From: a virus
Direction: 5' to 3' (one strand)
Virus record (IMG/VR): IMGVR_UViG_3300020220_004906
Location: 1-64,000 of that record
DNA: 64,000 nt
Position 1 is the first letter of the stretch. The number at the start of each line of letters is the position of its first letter. Shown one piece after another: positions 7,563 to 15,516 of this stretch. The notes below the pieces were generated by a model. That model was given only the letters and a program-made list of their open reading frames with translations. It searched no databases and was not told the DNA's origin. The position numbers and the translations under genes were made by a program.

Positions 7563-8741
7563 ATGAATCAACACCTAATAAATCTAAAAGATTCTCCTTG
7601 TATACCTTGCAATCGTTTAGCTATACTGAGGCCGTCTGAAAGATTCCCACACGCCAAATATTGGATAAGGACTCAACATCTATTAATGGGCGTAATAGAT
7701 TTAAGGGCTCGAGTGGGCACGTTTACAACGCCATGGGATATCGCCAGCAATTCTTTATATAAAATTCCAGAATTTAAAATTACTAACGATTCTCTAGAAG
7801 ATCTATTAGATGAAAGAGCATTAGAAATTTATTATTCTGCCAAAAGGACTAATAAAAAAATTGCTGTCATGTGGAGCGGGGGGATCGACAGCACCTCGGT
7901 GTTGACTGCGTTCCTAAAAAATGTTCCGATCGCTGACAAAAATATTATTACGGTGTTGTGCGATACTAATTCTATTTTAGAAAATATTGAATTTTATAAA
8001 AAATTTATTTCAAATAAATTAACATGCATACATTACAGGACCATTAACTTGACCGAGGAATTCTTACAAAGTTATATATTGCTACACGGAGATCCTGGGG
8101 ATTGTTTATTTGGTCCTAGCATTTCCAAATATCAATACTTCATAGATCGCGGGCTACATTTAGAGCCATGGAAAAACCATCTAGGTAAAATGAAAGAATT
8201 ATTAGAGATACCCCAAGTTGATCCCATGTCGTATGAACCAGGGTTTGGGGATTGGTATGTAAATAAAATTACGAATAATTTAGAGGAAACAAAGCAGTCA
8301 GCATATCTCACTTCAATTGCCGAGTGGTGGTTTTGGACCTATTACAACTTCAAATGGGAATTCAGTTGTCAGCGTCCATTTGCATATTTAAGGAGGGATT
8401 TCACAACTAAATTTAGCGACAATAGTATAAAAGAATTTGCTCAAAATACTTTTTTTAATACTGAAAAATTTCAACAGTGGGCATATTCAAACATTAAGAA
8501 AAATATACCCAAAGATTTTTCATTACACAAACAACAAGTCAAGATGTACATATACGAGTTTACAAAAAATTTAGATTATTTAAAATACAAATCTAAATTG
8601 CCAGCGAGGCCAGCAAATCTTGATTTGATGACATCGTCTCCCTTCCGACCGATCTATTATACAAAAAATTGGCAAGGCGTGTTAGATGATTCGCTTTCTA
8701 TTAAAACCCTGAAAATATTGTTAGAGAGGTACCAAGGATAA
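7563..8741 (+). CDS. Asparagine-synthetase-like PP-loop ATP pyrophosphatase (copy 2)
   Basis: This 392-residue paralogue of the preceding gene shares its architecture: an N-terminal domain of about 95 residues containing the conserved IDLRARVGTF-TPW stretch, the PP-loop SGGIDST at 105-111, and the loop GDPGDCLFGPS near 180. It also keeps the aromatic segment WWFWTYYNFKWE, which matches WYWWTYFNYKWS in copy 1, so the pair share an unusual aromatic-rich surface. There is no amidotransferase domain. The two enzymes may act on different substrates or as a heterodimer. It is AT-rich like its neighbours. Confidence 0.8.
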   Translation: MNQHLINLKDSPCIPCNRLAILRPSERFPHAKYWIRTQHLLMGVIDLRARVGTFTTPWDIASNSLYKIPEFKITNDSLEDLLDERALEIYYSAKRTNKKIAVMWSGGIDSTSVLTAFLKNVPIADKNIITVLCDTNSILENIEFYKKFISNKLTCIHYRTINLTEEFLQSYILLHGDPGDCLFGPSISKYQYFIDRGLHLEPWKNHLGKMKELLEIPQVDPMSYEPGFGDWYVNKITNNLEETKQSAYLTSIAEWWFWTYYNFKWEFSCQRPFAYLRRDFTTKFSDNSIKEFAQNTFFNTEKFQQWAYSNIKKNIPKDFSLHKQQVKMYIYEFTKNLDYLKYKSKLPARPANLDLMTSSPFRPIYYTKNWQGVLDDSLSIKTLKILLERYQG

Positions 8742-8744
8742 TTT

Positions 8745-9506
8745 ATGACAGGAATTGTTAAATCGCCTTATTATTTTTCTGTACGCTCACATATTGAGAC
8801 AGACCTTAATTTTTATGGACTGCTAGATATAAAACAAAATTGTTTTTATATGTTACACAGCAACCATTCATTGTTAAAATTTTTTCAACTTATGTTGTTA
8901 AAAAATTTCTATACTTTTTCTATCGTTAGTTTCAAACACCTCAATTGTGATATGCACAAAAATATTGACAACAGCGATTGTATAAATTGGGGCGGGACCG
9001 CCGACATGATCAACAGCCTAGAATTCGAAGTCAATACTTCGATGAATGAAGTAAAATTAATAAAAGTTACACCAGGTTATGATTTAATATTACAAGAAAA
9101 AATGTTTTTTATAATGTATATCTTGTCAAAATTAGATAATGTTTTTCAAAAAATACGGAAACACGAAATAGATATAAAAGAAACCATGCACGAGGGATAT
9201 GACGAATTAAGAAAATATCTTGAAATGCTCTGCCCAGATGATAAGAACATAAGTGAGTTTATCAACGAGGAAGACAAACAATTGCGTTCTAAATCCCAAG
9301 AATTAGATGTATATTGGCAAAAAATACTTTTATTTTTTTATAATCTTGATTTCCGCAATAATTCAACGATCTCCATGTTTGATTCTTTTAAAAAATATAT
9401 AGAAACAGCCGAATTTGGGCTCGAACGTTTTAGAAGGTTATATCGACACCCAGATGCAGCGCTAGAAGAATTTCACCAAATTTTAAATATAACTAGAAGA
9501 TCTTAA
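8745..9506 (+). CDS. Conserved helical partner protein (copy 2)
   Basis: The 253-residue paralogue of the gene at 5380 begins 4 bases after the second PP-loop gene. The N-terminal domain (YYFSVRSH, FYGLLDIKQNCFYMLHSNHSLLK) aligns with copy 1. The remainder is predicted mostly helical and charged. No family is recognised. The gene order is reversed relative to the first set: the PP-loop gene comes first here, the helical partner first there. Confidence 0.7.
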   Translation: MTGIVKSPYYFSVRSHIETDLNFYGLLDIKQNCFYMLHSNHSLLKFFQLMLLKNFYTFSIVSFKHLNCDMHKNIDNSDCINWGGTADMINSLEFEVNTSMNEVKLIKVTPGYDLILQEKMFFIMYILSKLDNVFQKIRKHEIDIKETMHEGYDELRKYLEMLCPDDKNISEFINEEDKQLRSKSQELDVYWQKILLFFYNLDFRNNSTISMFDSFKKYIETAEFGLERFRRLYRHPDAALEEFHQILNITRRS

Positions 9507-9537
9507 GCCAAAATATCTAATATCCTTGGTAAAGTAG

Positions 9538-9545
9538 CATAAATA
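9538..9545 (+). promoter_or_regulatory. Late-type promoter CATAAATA
   Basis: The octamer CATAAATA is identical to that before the first TRAP-like gene. It starts a leader of roughly 50 bases with an AAAGGGA ribosome-binding site before the ATG at 9603. Confidence 0.65.
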
Positions 9546-9602
9546 CTTTTAACAAATTACCTTAATTTGTTATTTTAACGTTAAAAACAAAGGGAATAAA
9601 AA

Positions 9603-10079
9603 ATGACTAAAACTACTAAGATTAGATGGGTTATAGCACACGAGCCTTTATCTTTATTTGTGAGAGCAGCTAAAGATTTTCAAGACTATGTGAATCAAGC
9701 TCAGACTGCAGAAAAAATAGAAGTTGAAGTTATGACTCTAAGTGAGTACAGCGAGAGATACAACAACGGTGTTGTTGTAACTAAACACGATTTACTTGAC
9801 CTTATGGAACAAGGCAAAATTGAAATGTCGCAAATGTACACAACTTGGTTAGCTGAAAAATTTGATCAAGACATGTTAGCATTAGATATGCCTTTCATAT
9901 TCACAGATCATGATCATGCAACTAGAGTATTAGAAGGTGAAGTGGGACAGTTTTTATTAAACAAGATCACTGAAAAATCTAATGTAAGAGGCATGGCGTT
10001 CACCTACTCAGGTGGATTTAGAAACGTAATTTCTAGTAAAAAAGTTGATAAGTTATCAGACTTAACTACTAAACACTAA
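9603..10079 (+). CDS. N-terminal lobe of a split TRAP-type substrate-binding protein
   Basis: The 158 residues correspond to the first lobe only of a DctP-like receptor. It opens like the 4290 gene (KIRWVIAHEP), has the family core MLALDMPFIFTDHDHATRVL and the YSGGFRNVISS strand, and stops at SDLTTKH. In intact receptors the next residues would be the inter-lobe crossing LKGxKVRT, and exactly that segment begins the gene at 10161. There is no signal peptide. An intrinsic terminator follows directly. The ends are clean and there is no internal frameshift, so this looks like a deliberate fission rather than decay. It may assemble with either of the two downstream C-lobes. Confidence 0.75.
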   Translation: MTKTTKIRWVIAHEPLSLFVRAAKDFQDYVNQAQTAEKIEVEVMTLSEYSERYNNGVVVTKHDLLDLMEQGKIEMSQMYTTWLAEKFDQDMLALDMPFIFTDHDHATRVLEGEVGQFLLNKITEKSNVRGMAFTYSGGFRNVISSKKVDKLSDLTTKH

Positions 10080-10100
10080 TTACTATCTTACCAAAATTAA

Positions 10101-10128
10101 AAGGGCGGCAGCGATGTCGCCCTTTTTT
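10101..10128 (+). terminator. Intrinsic terminator inside the split TRAP gene
   Basis: GGGCGGC and GTCGCCC form a 7-bp stem (one G-U pair) with a 6-base loop, flanked by A residues and followed by six T. It is one of the two clearest intrinsic terminators in the window, and it separates the N-lobe and C-lobe genes. Confidence 0.85.
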
Positions 10129-10146
10129 ATTCTACCTTATATACAA

Positions 10147-10154
10147 ACTAAATA
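10147..10154 (+). promoter_or_regulatory. Late-type promoter ACTAAATA
   Basis: ACTAAATA ends 6 bases before the ATG at 10161, directly after the terminator. The C-lobe genes would have their own transcript with almost no leader. Confidence 0.55.
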
Positions 10155-10160
10155 TTTTTA

Positions 10161-10646
10161 ATGAAGGTACGAACAAATAGAAATCCAGTTGCCAAAGCAA
10201 CTTTCAAAGCACTAGGCGCCGAAGGACATGTTTCTGAAATTGAAGAAGTAAAAGGACTGATGGAAGATGGTACAGTAGAGGGCGGCGAGACTGTATATTC
10301 AAGAATTTATCCATTAGAACAAAATCAAGTCACAGAATCGGTAATTGACACACAACATAGTTTGTTCCTCACAAGTATGATCATGAGAAACGATTTCTAT
10401 GAAAAATTATCTCCAGAAGTTCAAGCAATAATAAAGGAAGCCGCTATTAAAGCCGGACGTAAAGAAAGAGAAACTACAATCATGGACGGAGAAGAAGCCA
10501 AAGAAAGATTAAAAGCCGAAGGAGTTGCGATTCATGAATTAACACCAGAAGAAAAAGAAGAATTTATTGAAAAAACCAAAGCGGTGTATGAAGAATTTAA
10601 AGACAAATTCACACCTGGATTGATTGAAAAAATTAAAAAGGCCTAA
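10161..10646 (+). CDS. C-terminal lobe of a TRAP-type substrate-binding protein (version a)
   Basis: The 161 residues match the second lobe of DctP-like receptors. The protein begins at MKVRTNRNPV, which contains the Arg that binds the ligand carboxylate in TRAP receptors, followed by FKALGA, the SIxxxEQNQV region and the long C-terminal helices (EEAKERLKAEGV). It cannot fold as a complete receptor alone. A close tandem copy follows after 3 bases. The two are nearly identical except in residues about 21-46, which line the ligand side of the lobe. Confidence 0.75.
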   Translation: MKVRTNRNPVAKATFKALGAEGHVSEIEEVKGLMEDGTVEGGETVYSRIYPLEQNQVTESVIDTQHSLFLTSMIMRNDFYEKLSPEVQAIIKEAAIKAGRKERETTIMDGEEAKERLKAEGVAIHELTPEEKEEFIEKTKAVYEEFKDKFTPGLIEKIKKA

Positions 10647-10649
10647 TAC

Positions 10650-11141
10650 ATGAAAGTTCGTACCAATAAAAATCCAGTTGCCAAAGCAACATTTAAAGCA
10701 CTAGGAGCCGACATAAATTCGCAAGTTATAGAAATAGAAGACCTTAAAGCAAAAATAGAGGCCAACGAGGTACAAGCAGGAGAAGGCATATATTCGAGAA
10801 TATATCCACTAGAGCAAAATCAAGTGCTTCGATCGGTATTGGATACACAGCACAGTCTATTCCTCACAAGCATGATCATGAGAAACGACTTCTACGAAAA
10901 ACTATCACCCGAGGTCAAGTCGGTGCTAAAAGAAGCCGCTATTAAAGCCGGACGTAAAGAAAGAGAAACTACCATACAAGATGGAGAAGAAGCCAAAGAA
11001 AGATTAAAAGCCGAAGGCGTGTCCATACATGAATTGACCCCAGAAGAAAAAGAAGAATTTATTGAAAAAACTAGAGTAGTATACGACACGTTCAAAGATT
11101 TTTTTACCCCCGGACTGATCGAAAAAATCAAAAAGTCTTAA
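10650..11141 (+). CDS. C-terminal lobe of a TRAP-type substrate-binding protein (version b)
   Basis: The 163-residue tandem paralogue of the gene at 10161 has the same MKVRTN start, the same LDTQHSLFLTSMIM core and the same helical end. Residues 21-48 (ADINSQVIEIEDLKAKIEAN, quoted in part) differ strongly from version a and carry a two-residue insertion. It is co-transcribed with version a. The stop overlaps the stop of the convergent aminotransferase gene by 4 bases. It may give the N-lobe a second ligand specificity, or may form a C-lobe dimer. Confidence 0.75.
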   Translation: MKVRTNKNPVAKATFKALGADINSQVIEIEDLKAKIEANEVQAGEGIYSRIYPLEQNQVLRSVLDTQHSLFLTSMIMRNDFYEKLSPEVKSVLKEAAIKAGRKERETTIQDGEEAKERLKAEGVSIHELTPEEKEEFIEKTRVVYDTFKDFFTPGLIEKIKKS

Positions 11142-12457
11142 GCTGTTTCTTTTAAAACTTTTTTAAAACTATCCACTATCTTATCTATCTCTTTCTTTTC
11201 GATGATAAGAGGTGGGGCCAACGTTAACACATCACCCCCTGTTAATCTTACGTAACAATTTTGCTCATGAAACATTTTTCTGAACACGTCGTTGGCTCTA
11301 ACAAATGGTTTATCTGGCAAAGGGTCTAGTTCTATAGCCCCTAACATACCAATATTCCTGATATCTATAATATGTTTACTGCCTCGCAGTGAATGTAGAG
11401 CGTCTTCAAAATATTTTATTAATTCTTGATCTTTGTTAAACAAATTTTCCTTCTCATACAAGTTGATAGCAGCAAGAGCTGCAGCACAAGCAAGTGGGTG
11501 AGCGGAATAGGTATATCCGTGATAAAGCTCTATTGAATTTTTTTTTGCACTCATAAAAAGATTATAGATCTTATCATGTATAATTGTTGCTCCCATCGGA
11601 ACAGTTCCGCTAGTTAAGCCTTTAGCTATAGTCATCAAGTCGGGTTCGATATTAAAAAAATCTGCGGCAAAGGGTTTTCCTAATCTTCCAAAACCGGTGA
11701 TAACTTCATCAAATATTAAAAGTATTTCATTATCAGTGCAAATTTTTCTTAATTTTTCTAAATAACCCACCGGTGGAATTAAAACTCCGGCAGTCCCGGC
11801 GACCGGCTCAACAATAACTGCCGCGATATTACTTGCGCCATGTTTTTCAATTTGTTTTAACAAATCATCTGCTAGATGAGTGCCCCACTTAGGCTGCCCT
11901 TTAGAATACGCATTGTGCTCAAGATTATGTGTATGTGGAAGATGATAGACATCGGGTAAAAATCTTTCTGCCTGCATATTGATAAAAAGATTTCCCACAG
12001 TAGATCCTCCAAAATTGGTACCGTGGAATCCACGATTTCGTCCTATTATGATTTTTTTGTTTGTCTTGCCTTGCAGCTTGAAGTAAGATAAAGCAATTTT
12101 TAAAGCAGTTTCTACAGCTTCCGAACCGGAATTTGTAAAAAATATTTTATTTAAATTTTTTGGAGTAATAGAACTTAATTTCTCAGCCAGCCTAAATGCG
12201 CCAGGATGGCTCATTTGATATGAAGGTACAAAGTCCAATTTTGCTGCTTGATCTTGTATTGCTCTCACGATCTCGTCTCTGTTGTGCCCAGCATTGCAAC
12301 ACCATAGTCCTCCGTGGGCATCTAAAATTTTATCGTTGTAGATAGTAAAATAGTACATGTCTTTAGCTCTATCGATAATTCTAGGTCTGGGTAAGTTTTT
12401 AAAAATATTGTTAGGTGTAAATGGTAACCAAAGATGATCTAAATTTAAATTTTCCAT
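11138..12457 (-). CDS. Class III (omega) aminotransferase
   Basis: This 439-residue PLP-dependent enzyme is full length for the class III family (430-460). The glycine-rich cofactor loop TNSGSEAVETALKIA, the Asp that pairs with the pyridine ring in LLIFDEVITGFGRLG, and the Schiff-base Lys in MTIAKGLTSG are all present, as is the N-terminal HLWLPFTPN found in taurine- and beta-alanine-pyruvate aminotransferases. It would move an amino group from an omega-amine, such as beta-alanine, taurine or putrescine, to a keto acid. A GTAAATA element precedes it. It is AT-rich and looks recently acquired from a bacterium. With the TRAP-like genes it suggests handling of small organic amines. Confidence 0.9.
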   Translation of the reverse strand: MENLNLDHLWLPFTPNNIFKNLPRPRIIDRAKDMYYFTIYNDKILDAHGGLWCCNAGHNRDEIVRAIQDQAAKLDFVPSYQMSHPGAFRLAEKLSSITPKNLNKIFFTNSGSEAVETALKIALSYFKLQGKTNKKIIIGRNRGFHGTNFGGSTVGNLFINMQAERFLPDVYHLPHTHNLEHNAYSKGQPKWGTHLADDLLKQIEKHGASNIAAVIVEPVAGTAGVLIPPVGYLEKLRKICTDNEILLIFDEVITGFGRLGKPFAADFFNIEPDLMTIAKGLTSGTVPMGATIIHDKIYNLFMSAKKNSIELYHGYTYSAHPLACAAALAAINLYEKENLFNKDQELIKYFEDALHSLRGSKHIIDIRNIGMLGAIELDPLPDKPFVRANDVFRKMFHEQNCYVRLTGGDVLTLAPPLIIEKKEIDKIVDSFKKVLKETA

Positions 12458-12469
12458 ATCGAATATGTT

Positions 12470-12476
12470 TATTTAC
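12470..12476 (-). promoter_or_regulatory. Late-type promoter GTAAATA
   Basis: GTAAATA on the minus strand lies 12 bases before the aminotransferase ATG at 12457. Confidence 0.4.
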
Positions 12477-12527
12477 ATACTGAATTTTTACCAATTATTT
12501 TTTTAAAAATTTAATTTGGCTAGATAA

Positions 12528-12556
12528 TTGACATTCACATTCACAAGTGTTACACT
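12528..12556 (+). promoter_or_regulatory. Sigma-70-type promoter of clpP, start codon at the transcription start
   Basis: TTGACA (12528-12533), a 17-base spacer and TACACT (12551-12556) form a near-consensus host promoter. Transcription should start near 12563, and the clpP ATG is at 12565, so the mRNA would be leaderless. Confidence 0.7.
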
Positions 12557-12564
12557 ACTATCAT

Positions 12565-13161
12565 ATGCCATTGATTCCAATAGTAATAGAGCAAACAAGC
12601 AAAGGCGAGCGCAGTTATGACATATTCAGCCGACTGCTGAAAGATAGGATCATTGTGTTGGAAGGCCCGATCGAAGAACACTCAGCATCGGTTATTTGTG
12701 CTCAATTATTATTTTGCGAATCACAGGCACCAGAGAGAGATATAACAATCTACGTCAATTCACCAGGCGGATTGGTCACAGCAGGCATGGCCATATATGA
12801 TACCATGCAGTATATAAAATGTGATGTGCAAACTATTGTAATGGGACAGGCATGTTCAATGGGATCATTGTTAGCAGCAGCAGGCACCAAAGATAAAAGA
12901 TTGATATTGCCACATGCTAGACACATGATACATCAGCCACTGGGCGGAGCTTCTGGACAGGCAACAGATGTGCAAATTCAAGCTAACGAGTTGTTGAGAT
13001 GGAAAGATGAATTAACACGAGTTTACGAGAAGCACACAGGCCAACCATACGAAAAATTAAAAGCCGACATGGAGAGAGATAATTTCATGACAGCCGAACA
13101 GGCCGTGGCATATGGCCTAGCCGATAAAGTTGTTACCAGCAGAGAAGCGGAAAATAAATAG
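12565..13161 (+). CDS. clpP: ClpP-family serine protease
   Basis: The protein has 198 residues from the ATG at 12565. An ATG six codons upstream would lie within the promoter -10 region. The catalytic triad is visible: Ser98 in GQACSMGS, His123 in [10 protein letters not shown] and Asp172 in MERDNFM. This is the proteolytic subunit that stacks as two heptameric rings and is fed by ClpX or ClpA. No unfoldase gene lies in the window, so the host ClpX would be needed. It closely resembles bacterial ClpP rather than phage head-maturation proteases. The sigma-70 promoter points to early expression, perhaps to redirect host protein turnover. Confidence 0.95.
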   Translation: MPLIPIVIEQTSKGERSYDIFSRLLKDRIIVLEGPIEEHSASVICAQLLFCESQAPERDITIYVNSPGGLVTAGMAIYDTMQYIKCDVQTIVMGQACSMGSLLAAAGTKDKRLILPHARHMIHQPLGGASGQATDVQIQANELLRWKDELTRVYEKHTGQPYEKLKADMERDNFMTAEQAVAYGLADKVVTSREAENK

Positions 13162-13177
13162 GCATTAGTCCAATGCC
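13153..13177 (+). promoter_or_regulatory. AATAAATA element and small hairpin after clpP
   Basis: AATAAATA (13153-13160) overlaps the clpP stop and lies 32 bases before the radical SAM gene. It is followed by a 6-bp hairpin (GGCATT/AATGCC). It may serve as a late promoter for the radical SAM gene. Confidence 0.4.
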
Positions 13178-13192
13178 AGCGTTTGATTTAAC

Positions 13193-14485
13193 ATGTCTTT
13201 AGAGAAAAACTTCTGCTCGAGTCCTTGGTTCCATATGAGGATACTGCCATCTGGAGCACTGAGATATTGCCGATGGATGGAAGATAAAAAAAATCCAATC
13301 GCTTCTGACCTAACCCAACAAGATTTTTTACAATATTTTCAAAAGGACATGTCTTCGCTGCGTGTAAAAATGTTGAAAGGAGAACACATTCCCTCTTGTG
13401 ATCAATGTGCCAAGATGGAACAACACGGCAAGATAAGTGGCAGGGAAAAGCAATTATTAAAGGTAGGGATCAAACTAGATCACTTTGAAAAAACTTTTAG
13501 ATCCAGTACCTTTTACGATCAATTTGAAAGATCCGCCAACAACGACGGGTCGACCGAGCTATGGCCGCAAGACTGGCAAATTGATTTAGGAAACTACTGC
13601 AATAGTGCCTGTATATTTTGCAAACCACAATATAGTTCTAGACTTACCACAGAATTTAAAACACTAGGGTTGATCGATCAATCACCTCAGCAGAACTGGA
13701 CCGACAACGAACAAGCGGTTGACAGATTTGTAGAATTGCTATCGCAGTCCAAAAAATTATCCTACCTACATTTCCTCGGAGGCGAGACTATGATTACTCC
13801 GGCATTTAAAAAAATTTTAATGAAACTCCAAGACAAAGGATTGCACAATGACACGTCAATAGGATTCACGACCAATCTGACCGTATGGGATGAGTCCATT
13901 GTTGCATTATTGAAGCAGTATAAAGAAGTTAATCTAGGCATGAGCGTGGAATGCTTGCACCCGATAAATGATTATCTGCGCTGGCCCAGCAACATTGAAA
14001 AGGTTAAGGAAAATTTAGTGAAATGGTTGCAACTGGGTAAACAATTAGGCTGGCTAATTCAATTTAGGATTACGCCAACAGTTTTCAGTATTGCGCATCT
14101 AAAAACGATATATGAATTTGCCTATTCGTGGGATGTCGGAGTAGAGAGTTGCAATTTTTTACATGATCCGTATTTTATGAGAATGTCGATATTGCCAATG
14201 CACGTGAGAAAGAACATTGCCAATGATTTACAACACTGGATCAATGGAAAAAAATTATTGTTCTCAGAGGAGAAAATTATTAATACCAGAGATCCAAATT
14301 TAGCCAGAGATTGTATAATTCAAGATGCAATGAGTTACGTGGATTACTTGCAAAATGCACCAGATGAATCAGCCAGTTGGACAGCTCTGGTATCTTATTT
14401 GAAAAAAATAGAAAGTTCTAGGAATAATTCAATCTTAGATTACGCACCCGAATATGAAAAATTTTTACGTTCAGCAGGATACTAA
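13193..14485 (+). CDS. Radical SAM protein with N-terminal twitch-like cysteine region
   Basis: The protein has 430 residues. The cluster motif CNSACIFC (Cys136, 140, 143) binds the 4Fe-4S cluster that cleaves S-adenosylmethionine, and GGETM about 60 residues later is the SAM-binding loop. The N-terminal 80 residues hold CSSPWFHM, YCRWME and CDQC, the layout of twitch/SPASM-type proteins in which extra cysteines sit before the radical SAM core. Relatives modify peptides or small molecules, but the substrate is unknown. The end overlaps the next gene by 32 bases, so the two are probably coupled. Two further proteins of this type occur at 18188 and 25747. Confidence 0.8.
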   Translation: MSLEKNFCSSPWFHMRILPSGALRYCRWMEDKKNPIASDLTQQDFLQYFQKDMSSLRVKMLKGEHIPSCDQCAKMEQHGKISGREKQLLKVGIKLDHFEKTFRSSTFYDQFERSANNDGSTELWPQDWQIDLGNYCNSACIFCKPQYSSRLTTEFKTLGLIDQSPQQNWTDNEQAVDRFVELLSQSKKLSYLHFLGGETMITPAFKKILMKLQDKGLHNDTSIGFTTNLTVWDESIVALLKQYKEVNLGMSVECLHPINDYLRWPSNIEKVKENLVKWLQLGKQLGWLIQFRITPTVFSIAHLKTIYEFAYSWDVGVESCNFLHDPYFMRMSILPMHVRKNIANDLQHWINGKKLLFSEEKIINTRDPNLARDCIIQDAMSYVDYLQNAPDESASWTALVSYLKKIESSRNNSILDYAPEYEKFLRSAGY

Positions 14486-14885
14486 TTTAAACATAAACCT
14501 CACTTTATCACCAATAAAAGATAAAGAGTTTCCCTATGTGATTTTTACTTTTGACACAAACATAATACACGAGGGAATATTGACAGAAACTGCATCATTT
14601 GCACTAAGCAAATCCTTGCTGGAGGCCTTTGATTTGTCCGTAGAATTAAAGCACAAAAACTATGATGTATCTCCGGGCACTGCGGTATCTATTTCAAGCC
14701 TGCGCATCGATGATTTTGAAATTGTGCCGGGCTGGACACAACTTGCGTCATACGAGAATGATTCAAAAATGTCAGGCCCAACAAACTATATAGGATACAA
14801 TGGCACATGGAAGTTGCAGGTGCCCGAACCATTTTATAGATGGCGCCATAAAACTACAGGACAGGGCTGGCTGCTGGAACCATGA
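14454..14885 (+). CDS. Hypothetical protein coupled to the radical SAM gene
   Basis: The 143 residues appear beta-rich and show no known motif. The frame starts inside the end of the radical SAM gene. The C-terminal part (GYNGTWKLQVPEPFYRWRH) has an aromatic, sandwich-like pattern reminiscent of carbohydrate- or ligand-binding beta domains. It lacks a signal peptide. The tight overlap with the radical SAM gene makes it a candidate substrate or partner. Confidence 0.55.
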   Translation: MKNFYVQQDTNLNINLTLSPIKDKEFPYVIFTFDTNIIHEGILTETASFALSKSLLEAFDLSVELKHKNYDVSPGTAVSISSLRIDDFEIVPGWTQLASYENDSKMSGPTNYIGYNGTWKLQVPEPFYRWRHKTTGQGWLLEP

Positions 14886-14920
14886 ATTTTACAAATATAA
14901 TTTTATATCTTAAATAAATT

Positions 14921-15466
14921 ATGTTGCTTACTGTACACTTAAAACACGATTTATCGATCATAGCTAACGCCGACCATCGAGTGCATGAGGCAAGCTCCAT
15001 AGGCACAAAAATATTTGACGAAAATAATAAATTTCCTAAAACCTATGTTTTAGAAAATACACGTATCCATCAGTTATGGTGGACGAAAGAACAATTGGAT
15101 TTTAAATCGATAGGCCAAGAGCTGGGCATGACTGTATGCACAGTAAGCAGCATCATAATTCCTCCCGGTTCTGTAATACCATTGCACCAGGACACATTTC
15201 ACAAATTAAGAACACAATTTCCCGATCATCCAGGACACATGGTTAGGGCGGTGATCTATGCTTCTGAATATGATATGGGACAATTCACTCAGTATCTAGA
15301 TGCCGGCCGCATACATAACAGCACCGATTGGAAAGTGGGAGATGGTACAATTTGGGACGACCAAGTGCCGCACGTCACTGTCAACGGCAGCATGAAAGAT
15401 CTTTGCACAGTTAACTTTTCCGGATTCATGGAAAAAGAAGTTGCCTTTTATCCACTTATATTTTGA
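14921..15466 (+). CDS. 2OG-Fe(II) oxygenase-like / aspartyl-hydroxylase-like protein
   Basis: The 181-residue protein starts 4 bases after a CTTAAATA element. The metal site is formed by His89-x-Asp91 in PLHQDTFH and a distal His near 151 in DQVPHVTVNG. The segment IIPPGSVIPLHQD is typical of jelly-roll oxygenases that act on side chains of proteins or on small acids. The substrate is unknown. It belongs to a set of such proteins scattered through the accessory region. Confidence 0.6.
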   Translation: MLLTVHLKHDLSIIANADHRVHEASSIGTKIFDENNKFPKTYVLENTRIHQLWWTKEQLDFKSIGQELGMTVCTVSSIIIPPGSVIPLHQDTFHKLRTQFPDHPGHMVRAVIYASEYDMGQFTQYLDAGRIHNSTDWKVGDGTIWDDQVPHVTVNGSMKDLCTVNFSGFMEKEVAFYPLIF

Positions 15467-15516
15467 AATACAAATAGAACAATATAAAAAAATCTATCTA
15501 TAGATATCTTTATTTT

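Larger units (their letters stand above)
10161..11141 (+). repeat. Tandem duplication of the C-lobe gene
   Basis: Two copies of about 490 bases lie head to tail. Blocks such as the SLFLTSMIMRNDFYEKLSPEV and KEAAIKAGRKERETTI regions are identical in protein, while one internal segment and part of the C-terminus differ. The pattern suggests a recent duplication with selection on one patch. Confidence 0.8.

Noticed and set aside
10101-10128. Possible small RNA or riboswitch between the TRAP lobes
   Set aside because: The stem followed by a T run is fully explained as an intrinsic terminator, and the upstream 20 bases show no aptamer-like structure.
9603-10646. Programmed frameshift or intron joining the TRAP halves
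   Set aside because: The gap holds several stops, a terminator and a promoter, and is too short for a group I intron. No slippery site precedes the stop.
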